From an uncultured Paracoccaceae bacterium (lineage in GTDB: Bacteria > Pseudomonadota > Alphaproteobacteria > Rhodobacterales > Rhodobacteraceae): 64,000 nt of DNA. Position 1 is the stretch's first letter. Each line of letters begins with the position of its first letter. Where the stretch lies: positions 124,001 to 188,000 of the forward strand of contig CAKZOU010000057.1 in NCBI GenBank assembly GCA_937138255.1, written 5' to 3'. Made by a program: the position numbers and the translations under genes. Below the pieces are notes generated by a model, which worked only from the letters and a program-made list of their open reading frames with translations, was not told the origin of the DNA and searched no databases. This document shows, in pieces, positions 59,175 to 64,000 of the stretch.

Positions 59175-59241
59175 GCACGAGATTCCTTGCCAGACTCCGG
59201 CTTTCCCTGTCTTATCCGTTCAAACGCGGAGGGGAGCAGTC

Positions 59242-60624
59242 ATGGCAATTTCGCAAAAGCGGCGCATCTGGGGCTGGATGTTTTTCGACTGGGCGCAGCA
59301 GCCCTTCTATACGCTCGGCCTGACCTTCGTTTTCGGCCCCTATTTCGCCTATGTCGCGACCGAGCTTTTCGTCTCGCAAGGCGAAGCTCTGTCCGAAGCC
59401 AAAGCCCATTCCCAATGGCTCTGGTCGCTGGGTCAAACCATCTCGGGCGTCATTATTGCCCTGTCCGCCCCACTTCTCGGCGCCATAGCCGACCGCTCGG
59501 GCCGCAAGATACCTTGGATCATCTTCTTCTCGGTGGCCTATGTCGTGGCATCGGCGCTCTTGTGGGGGCTCACACCGGACGGTGCAAATCTGATCCTGAT
59601 GCTGGTGATATTCTATGTGGGCTTCATCGCCGCGGAATCCGGCCTCAATTTCGTCAACGCCTACCTGCCCTCGATGGGAACGGACGAGGAAATCGGGCGG
59701 GTCAGCGGCTCGGGCTCGGCCTTTGGCTATTGGGGCGGTGTGGTCTCGCTTTTCATCATGCTCCTCTTGCTGGCAGAGAACGAAAGCGGCGTGACGCTTC
59801 TCGGCACCGCCCCGCTCTTTGGTCTTGATCCCGATCTGCGCGAGGGCACCCGCAGCGTCGGGCCGTTCATCGCGATTTGGTATCTTGTGTTTATGGTCCC
59901 GTTCTTCCTCTGGGTGCGCGATGTTCCCAAACCCAAAGGGAGCGCCGTGGCCCGCGAAGGGATCCTCCGCGAGCTAGTCACAACGATCCGGGCCATCTTC
60001 CGACGCAAGAGCCTTGGGAGCTTCCTTCTCGGCTCGATGCTCTACCGCGACGCTTTGAACGCGCTCTATGCCTTTGGCGGGGTCTACGCGGCGCTGGTTC
60101 TCGACTGGTCGATCATTCAGATCGGCGTCTTCGGCATCGTCGCCGCCATCGCCGCCGCCATCGTGACTTGGGCCGGTGGCTTGACGGATCAGCGGATCGG
60201 GCCGAAGCCGGTGATCCAAGGGGCCGTGTGGGCGCTTATCGTCGTCTGCATCATCATCGTCGGAATGTCGCGCGAGAGCCTTCTGGGCATTCCTCTGGCG
60301 GAAGGGTCCGCGATCCCTGACATCATCTTCTACATTTGCGGCGCGGTCATCGGCGGCGCCGGCGGCTCGCTCTATGCCGCCTCGCGCACCCTTATGGTTC
60401 GCCATACCGATCCGGCGCGACCGACCGAAGCCTTCGGCCTGTTTGCCCTGACCGGCAAAGCGACCGCCTTCCTCGCACCGGGCCTCATCACCATCTTCAC
60501 GGCAGCGACGGGCAGCAACCAGAAGGGGTTTATCCCTGTCATCATCCTTTTCATCCTCGGGCTTTGGATTCTGCGCTGGGTCAACCCCAACGGAGAAAAA
60601 GGCTCGTGGGCCGAGGCCGAATAG
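59242..60624 (+). CDS. UMF1/Atg22-type MFS permease
   Basis: The 460-residue protein has about 12 membrane segments. The opening KRRIWGWMFFDWAQQPFYTL and the loop APLLGAIADRSGRKIPWIIF are the UMF1/Atg22 signatures. Fungal Atg22 effluxes amino acids from vacuoles; bacterial substrates are unknown. GGAGGGGAGCAGTC is an excellent ribosome-binding site. The next gene follows within about ten bases. Confidence 0.85.
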   Translation: MAISQKRRIWGWMFFDWAQQPFYTLGLTFVFGPYFAYVATELFVSQGEALSEAKAHSQWLWSLGQTISGVIIALSAPLLGAIADRSGRKIPWIIFFSVAYVVASALLWGLTPDGANLILMLVIFYVGFIAAESGLNFVNAYLPSMGTDEEIGRVSGSGSAFGYWGGVVSLFIMLLLLAENESGVTLLGTAPLFGLDPDLREGTRSVGPFIAIWYLVFMVPFFLWVRDVPKPKGSAVAREGILRELVTTIRAIFRRKSLGSFLLGSMLYRDALNALYAFGGVYAALVLDWSIIQIGVFGIVAAIAAAIVTWAGGLTDQRIGPKPVIQGAVWALIVVCIIIVGMSRESLLGIPLAEGSAIPDIIFYICGAVIGGAGGSLYAASRTLMVRHTDPARPTEAFGLFALTGKATAFLAPGLITIFTAATGSNQKGFIPVIILFILGLWILRWVNPNGEKGSWAEAE

Positions 60625-60634
60625 GACAAGAACC

Positions 60635-61501
60635 ATCCACCTGATCACCAGATATGCGCTTTGCGCCGCCCTGCTCTTTGCAGGGCAATCCGCCGTGGCG
60701 GCGGAAGCCCGCCTTCTGAGCCGGTATCACTGGCAGACCGACAACCCAGAGTTCGGCGGGTTCTCGGCGCTTGAGGTTGGCGAGGATGGGCTTGCTCTCA
60801 CAGTCCTGATGGACCGCGGACGCCTTGTTCAGGGCCAGCTCCTGCGAACTTCGACAGGTATCGAAGGGATCAATGTCACAGTCGAAACCAACCTTCTTGG
60901 ATTGGATGGAAAGCCCCTTTCGGGGGAGGACGACGATAGCGAAGGGCTCGCGCTCGATGGACAGGGTGGCTTCTATGTCAGCTTCGAAGGGCCGGCGCGC
61001 GTCTGGCACTATGCTTCGCTTGGCGCTGTCCCAACCGAGATCAAACTCACCCGCGAGTTTGCACAAATGCAGAATAACGCCAGCCTGGAGTCCTTGGCCG
61101 CGACTGACGGCGCCCTATTGACGATGCCCGAACGGTCGGGCCGGTTCGACAAGGACTTTCCTGTCTACCGCTTTGACAGCGATCGCTGGTCCGTCCCGCT
61201 CGAATTGCCCCGCGATGGCCCCTTCCTGGTAACCGGCGCCGATGTCGGACCGGACGGGTATCTCTATGTTCTTGAACGGGATTTCGTTGGCGTTGGCTTC
61301 CGCTCGCGCATCCGGCGCATGGACCTCGCGGATGGCGCGACCGAGACGCTGATGGTTTCGGCGCCTTGGGAGTATGACAACCTCGAAGGCATCGCGGCCT
61401 GGCGCGATGGCGATGGGCGCATCCGACTGACGACCGTTTCCGACAACAATTTTCTGCCCATCCAGAAAACCGAGGTCGTCGAGTTCATCCTCGCTGATTG
61501 A
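60635..61501 (+). CDS. Esterase-like phytase-family protein with signal peptide
   Basis: The mature part matches the phytase-like esterase family (PF13449 type): GGFSALEVGEDGLALTVL, DSEGLALDGQGGFYVSFEG, NASLESLAA and DNLEGIAAW. A clear signal peptide (ITRYALCAALLFAGQSAVAA) is coded in frame upstream. No ATG, GTG or TTG lies before it after the previous gene's stop. AGGA at 60623-60626 points to ATC at 60635 as the start; CTG at 60641 is the other option. The first conventional start is GTG at 60695, which would remove the signal. Periplasmic phosphatase/esterase role is inferred. Confidence 0.72.
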   Translation: MHLITRYALCAALLFAGQSAVAAEARLLSRYHWQTDNPEFGGFSALEVGEDGLALTVLMDRGRLVQGQLLRTSTGIEGINVTVETNLLGLDGKPLSGEDDDSEGLALDGQGGFYVSFEGPARVWHYASLGAVPTEIKLTREFAQMQNNASLESLAATDGALLTMPERSGRFDKDFPVYRFDSDRWSVPLELPRDGPFLVTGADVGPDGYLYVLERDFVGVGFRSRIRRMDLADGATETLMVSAPWEYDNLEGIAAWRDGDGRIRLTTVSDNNFLPIQKTEVVEFILAD

Positions 61502-61547
61502 CGAAGGCCCTTCTCGGGCGTAGAGGGGCGCGTCCCCATGGTGGGGG

Positions 61548-61578
61548 CCAAGTCGCCGCACCCTTGTAAAAAACGGAG
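61548..61578 (+). ncRNA. preQ1-I riboswitch
   Basis: CAAG (61549-61552) pairs with CTTG (61563-61566) to form P1. The loop reads TCGCCGCACC and follows the type II pattern UCGC-x-G-x-A-x-C of the Thermoanaerobacter aptamer base for base in length. The tail is T, six A, then CGGAG. CGG (61574-61576) pairs with CCG of the loop (61556-61558) to form the pseudoknot, which hides part of the GGAG ribosome-binding site. Ligand binding would lower translation of the queuosine-precursor transporter that starts six bases later. Confidence 0.8.
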
Positions 61579-61584
61579 CACCCT

Positions 61585-62226
61585 ATGCGTATCCTGCCCG
61601 GCGTTATCGCCATGGCCATCATCGTCGTGGCCTCGAACATCCTCGTTCAATTCCTCCTTCTCGACGGCCTCCTGACATGGGGCGCCTTCACCTATCCTTT
61701 CGCCTTTCTCGTGACCGACATCATGAACCGGATCTATGGCGCCGCTGCCGCGCGTCGCGTAATTTTCGCCGGTTTCGGTGTCGGCATCGTCTGCTCGCTG
61801 ATCGGCAGCCAGATCATGCTTGAGGGCGACGGCTATTCCTATGCCGCCGTGGCCTTCCGCGTGGCCATCGCTTCGGCCACCGCCTTCCTTGCCGCGCAAC
61901 TCCTTGATGTTGCTGTGTTTAACCGTCTTCGCGATGGCAGCTGGTGGCGCGCGCCGCTGGTTTCTTCGATCATCTCCTCGGCGGTCGATACGGCCATCTT
62001 CTTCTCGCTGGCCTTCTCGACGACCTTTGCGACGCTGTTCTCGGTGGCGGCAAATGACGAGGTGTCCTGGGCTTGGGGCGCCGCGCCGTTCCTGACCACC
62101 GGCCCCGACGCGCCGCTCTGGGTTTCGCTCGCCGTGGCCGACTGGGGTGTCAAGCTGGCCATCGCAATCTTCGCCCTCATCCCCTTCCGCCTTTTTGTGG
62201 GCAGAATGATTCAGCCCAGGGCCTGA
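61585..62226 (+). CDS. Queuosine precursor transporter (YhhQ/VUT family)
   Basis: The 213-residue protein has about six membrane helices and the YhhQ/DUF165 features: GAFTYPFAFLVTDIMNRIYG and FNRLRDGSWWRAPLVSSIIS. It imports preQ0/preQ1-type queuosine precursors. The preQ1-I riboswitch in the leader supports this. GGAG lies six bases before the ATG and is partly inside the riboswitch pseudoknot. The DNA region after it holds a short RNA unit. Confidence 0.93.
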   Translation: MRILPGVIAMAIIVVASNILVQFLLLDGLLTWGAFTYPFAFLVTDIMNRIYGAAAARRVIFAGFGVGIVCSLIGSQIMLEGDGYSYAAVAFRVAIASATAFLAAQLLDVAVFNRLRDGSWWRAPLVSSIISSAVDTAIFFSLAFSTTFATLFSVAANDEVSWAWGAAPFLTTGPDAPLWVSLAVADWGVKLAIAIFALIPFRLFVGRMIQPRA

Positions 62227-62236
62227 TCACGCCAAG

Positions 62237-62263
62237 TTGTGTATTTTCATTTGACATACACAA
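62237..62263 (+). promoter_or_regulatory. 8-bp inverted repeat overlapping a -35-like box
   Basis: TTGTGTAT (62237-62244) and ATACACAA (62256-62263) are perfect inverted arms, 11 bases apart. TTGACA (62251-62256) lies between and touches the right arm. A binding protein on this dyad would sit on the promoter. I could not see a good -10 element at the usual spacing, so the promoter assignment is tentative. Confidence 0.45.
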
Positions 62264-62314
62264 TATCTGTGCAAACCTCTTCTCAGGCGAAACCCATTGA
62301 AAGGAGGTGATCCA

Positions 62315-62371
62315 GTGTCAAGAAAGAGATTGGAGAAAGGTGTCGGGACATTTTGGGGGAGTCGGAGCTAA
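62315..62371 (+). CDS. Possible 18-codon leader peptide
   Basis: A GTG start at 62315 gives MSRKRLEKGVGTFWGSRS, ending at TAA 62369-62371. GGAGGT lies six bases upstream within a 17-nt match to the complement of the 16S 3' end, which is much stronger than any other ribosome-binding site in this window. The peptide is basic with a central glycine-rich section and no codon run typical of amino-acid attenuators. Translation is inferred only from the ribosome-binding site. Confidence 0.35.
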   Translation: MSRKRLEKGVGTFWGSRS

Positions 62372-62438
62372 GGCAGCCCTTGGCTGACGAGACCACCAGG
62401 GTGGGTTTTCCCTAACCGAACCACCTCCTGAACTTTCG

Positions 62439-62472
62439 AAGGGTCGCTCCTACGCCGGAGCGGCCCTTTTCG
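62439..62472 (+). terminator. Strong intrinsic terminator upstream of arfB
   Basis: AAGGGTCGCTCC (62439-62450) pairs with GGAGCGGCCCTT (62457-62468) over 12 bp with one wobble, loop TACGCC, then TTCG. It would end transcription before arfB unless read through. Confidence 0.8.
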
Positions 62473-62544
62473 TTGGAAAATGAGCGTTTTGTACAAGGAC
62501 CAAAGGGCCTATTGTCTGGTTTGTACAAATTTGGATGTGCGCCG

Positions 62545-62961
62545 ATGGGCCTGAAAATCACCGATCAGATCGAGATCGCCGACTGGGAGCTGACCGAGCA
62601 ATTCGTCCGCGCCTCGGGCCCCGGCGGGCAGAATGTGAACAAGGTCTCGACCGCAGTCGAACTGCGCTTCGAGGCCGAGCGCAGCCCCGCCCTGCCCGAT
62701 CCGGTGAAACGGCGGTTGAAGCGATTGGCCGGGAGCCGCTGGACCCTCGACGGCGCCATCGTGATCTTCGTGCAAGACACCCGCAGCCAAGCAAGGAACC
62801 GCGAGATCGCGCGGGAGCGGCTGGCGGAACTGGTGTTGAAAGCCACCGTGACGCCGAAACGACGGGTAAAGACCAAGCCGACCAAAGGCAGCATCGAGCG
62901 GCGGATCAAGGCGAAGAAGGAACGCGGGGAGGTGAAGGCGTTGAGGGGGAAGGTGAGCTAA
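62545..62961 (+). CDS. arfB: Alternative ribosome-rescue factor ArfB (peptidyl-tRNA hydrolase)
   Basis: The 138-residue protein has the release-factor GGQ loop (residues 27-29 in ASGPGGQNVNK) and a basic tail rich in Lys/Arg (residues 105-138) that enters the mRNA channel of stalled ribosomes. ArfB hydrolyses peptidyl-tRNA on ribosomes with no stop codon. I chose the ATG at 62545, which gives the normal ArfB length; an ATG at 62473 would add 24 residues with no family support. A strong terminator and an unusual RNA unit precede it. Its TAA shares CTAA with the next, convergent gene. Confidence 0.92.
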   Translation: MGLKITDQIEIADWELTEQFVRASGPGGQNVNKVSTAVELRFEAERSPALPDPVKRRLKRLAGSRWTLDGAIVIFVQDTRSQARNREIARERLAELVLKATVTPKRRVKTKPTKGSIERRIKAKKERGEVKALRGKVS

Positions 62962-63710
62962 AATAGAAGCCAGCATATTGTCGCTAGCACGATTCCTGAC
63001 AAAATTAGTATCCTAATGGCCCATGGAAGTGCCAGTCGGAATTTGCCTGCTCGATATTGTTCCACACATTCAACCTGGCTTGTTTCCAAGACAGGAAATA
63101 TCCAGTCTCGAAAATGTGTTTGAGACACCGCGCCGCTGTGGCCGATGCAGAAGAAGCGGTCATTGATTGGATGGTTTCCAAAACCCACTACGCCGGTTTG
63201 TCCGTAGATCGACGGTCGTACGGCTTCCGCCAGCGCTGGCAATAGGTCTAGCCCACCACAATCATTTACTAGATTGCCCGCGCAAGCTCTAAGGTACAAT
63301 TCGTCATTGAGAAGACAAATCGATCCAGCGAAAAAGACCCAATCAAATCTTGACTTTAGCTCAGTAGATAGCCCTGAGAACACTTTCGTTCCAAAGCTAT
63401 GACAAATGATTGAAAATGAGTCGCTTGGCTCCATTTCTATGGCGTGTTTGATTCGACCCTCTACAATCTCGCACCTCTCACTTGAGCCAAGGCCCGAAAG
63501 AAACTGCATCTTGGAAGGAAACCTGTAGCTAATCGGTACAAACTTGTACGCGACCGTGGCGACTTTGCCTGTCACTGCTCGATTGTAGTCGTTGTACCAA
63601 TTCGAAATCGACCACATTCCGTGCAAGACGAAGACTGTGTGCTTTGCGATACCAATCACCGGTTCGGACTGAAGTTCAAATCCGTCAGGAACTGATTGAA
63701 AGTCGGGCAA
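62958..63710 (-). CDS. Alpha/beta-hydrolase-like protein with C-terminal membrane anchor
   Basis: The 250-residue protein has an alpha/beta-hydrolase pattern: VFVLHGMWSISNWYND as the oxyanion strand-turn, and the nucleophile elbow IICHSFGTKVFSGL (C-x-S-x-G). One hydrophobic helix of about 22 residues ends the protein (IRILILSGIVLATICWLLF), making it a tail-anchored membrane protein. I do not recognise a named family. Codon usage and base composition are much more AT-rich than the neighbours, suggesting transfer. Its stop overlaps that of arfB. Confidence 0.6.
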   Translation of the reverse strand: MPDFQSVPDGFELQSEPVIGIAKHTVFVLHGMWSISNWYNDYNRAVTGKVATVAYKFVPISYRFPSKMQFLSGLGSSERCEIVEGRIKHAIEMEPSDSFSIICHSFGTKVFSGLSTELKSRFDWVFFAGSICLLNDELYLRACAGNLVNDCGGLDLLPALAEAVRPSIYGQTGVVGFGNHPINDRFFCIGHSGAVSQTHFRDWIFPVLETSQVECVEQYRAGKFRLALPWAIRILILSGIVLATICWLLF

Positions 63711-63777
63711 TGGTAGCTATCCAAAGTTTCCTCGGACAACTATTCTTTGTATAGTAGCGTTTGTCAGCAACTTTTCT

Positions 63778-64000
63778 CTACATGGTTGCAGGAATCATCC
63801 CATCTCCTACCATGGAACCCGTCGAAACTTTCGAGGCGGAACCAACTCCACGCGGCTTTTTTGGTCCGTTTGAGACAACTTCAACGTTGGACAAAGCAGG
63901 GAGATGAAGCACATACCGGTCGTCTGATCCAGGATGGGCTGAGTAGATATCACGACCCGCCTGCCTCTCTTTCACCATCCATTCAAGCACCGCGAATGCG
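63778..64000 (-). CDS. Partial AT-rich hypothetical protein (C-terminal part)
   Basis: The frame runs open to the right edge, so the gene starts outside the window; it ends with a stop at 63778. The visible peptide of about 73 residues includes WMVKERQAGRDIYSAHPGSD and a glycine/serine-rich C-terminus. No family recognised. Composition is similar to the preceding hydrolase gene, and it lies 67 bases upstream of it on the same strand. Confidence 0.35.
   Translation of the reverse strand, partial: AFAVLEWMVKERQAGRDIYSAHPGSDDRYVLHLPALSNVEVVSNGPKKPRGVGSASKVSTGSMVGDGMIPATM

Larger units (their letters stand above)
62300..62472 (+). ncRNA. Structured RNA with 16S-complement and anti-Shine-Dalgarno elements
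   Basis: GAAAGGAGGTGATCCAG (about 62299-62315) is complementary to the standard 16S rRNA 3' end over 17 nt. The same RNA carries CACCTCCT at 62422-62429, which is exactly complementary to its own AGGAGGTG at 62302-62309 and mimics the anti-Shine-Dalgarno. Between them, CAGCC/GGCTG and GGTT/AACC hairpins can form. A 12-bp terminator stem closes the unit. The RNA could be a regulatory leader for an 18-codon peptide, a stand-alone sRNA, or an attenuator for arfB. Length about 180 nt. Confidence 0.5.
62227..62544. other. 318-bp region between the transporter and arfB
   Basis: The region holds an inverted-repeat operator and -35-like box (62237-62263), an 18-codon frame with an extended ribosome-binding site (62315-62371), two overlapping stem options (62371-62417), an anti-Shine-Dalgarno mimic (62422-62429), a terminator (62437-62472), and then the arfB leader. 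An alternative longer arfB frame would begin at 62473, right after the terminator stem. Confidence 0.6.

Noticed and set aside
62299-62315. A fragment of a 16S rRNA gene
   Set aside because: Only about 17 nt match the complement of the 16S 3' end; no other rRNA sequence is nearby, so it is better explained as an extended ribosome-binding site.

Overview
The window is GC-rich DNA from an alphaproteobacterial chromosome, most likely a member of the Rhodobacteraceae. The main indications are the ccoNOQP and ccoGHIS cytochrome cbb3 block next to fnrL and hemN, a serC-serA unit with a serC-type RNA leader, a DUF2794 protein, an NDH2-SelD fusion paired with MnmH/SelU, MbfA, and a cupin of the DMSP-lyase family. 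No phage, plasmid, transposase, CRISPR array or rRNA operon was recognised. About 62 kb looks like ordinary core genome. The last ~1 kb is visibly more AT-rich and may be the edge of an accessory region.

Layout. 1-1.45 kb: end of leuB, an EamA permease and tRNA-Pro(CGG). 1.47-9.4 kb: minus-strand ccoS-I-H-G and ccoP-Q-O-N, each unit with an FNR box. 9.5-12.6 kb: a tandem universal stress protein, fnrL and hemN, which together form a low-oxygen module. 12.7-20.4 kb: an MFS permease, asd, a class III cyclase with a repeat-like C-terminus, beta-carbonic anhydrase, an M17 aminopeptidase, an NlpC/P60 peptidase and a DUF2794 protein. 20.4-28.3 kb: an intergenic sRNA candidate, glutathione-dependent formaldehyde dehydrogenase, mbfA, and a tightly packed gpmI-envC-ctpA-rppH-methyltransferase run. 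28.3-38.8 kb: a reductive-dehalogenase-like Fe-S protein, rnr, dapE, a degenerate Hint protein, GNAT, cupredoxin, dapD, a threonine dehydratase-like enzyme, and LOG and ACT proteins. 38.8-46.6 kb: rlmN, an IalB protein, an R. etli-type asparaginase, serB, serC-serA and a dapB-like gene. 46.7-58.5 kb: a DMSP-lyase-like cupin, a phosphatase, selU, selD, two small membrane proteins, tdh-kbl, a BktB-type thiolase, yaaA, recQ and yggT. 58.6-64 kb: a thioesterase, an Atg22-type MFS, a phytase-like esterase, a queuosine-precursor transporter under a preQ1-I riboswitch, a short structured RNA unit, arfB, and two AT-rich genes.

The most unusual element is at 62237-62472. An inverted-repeat operator and -35-like box precede an 18-codon reading frame whose ribosome-binding site matches the complement of the 16S rRNA 3' end over about 17 nt. 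The same RNA then carries an anti-Shine-Dalgarno mimic and a strong intrinsic terminator, just upstream of the ribosome-rescue gene arfB. Other points of note are the preQ1-I riboswitch, REP-like palindromes between serC and serA, and divergent family members that have lost canonical residues (DapB, Tdh, Hint, EnvC). In addition, 7 of 11 convergent gene junctions overlap by exactly four bases of stop codon.
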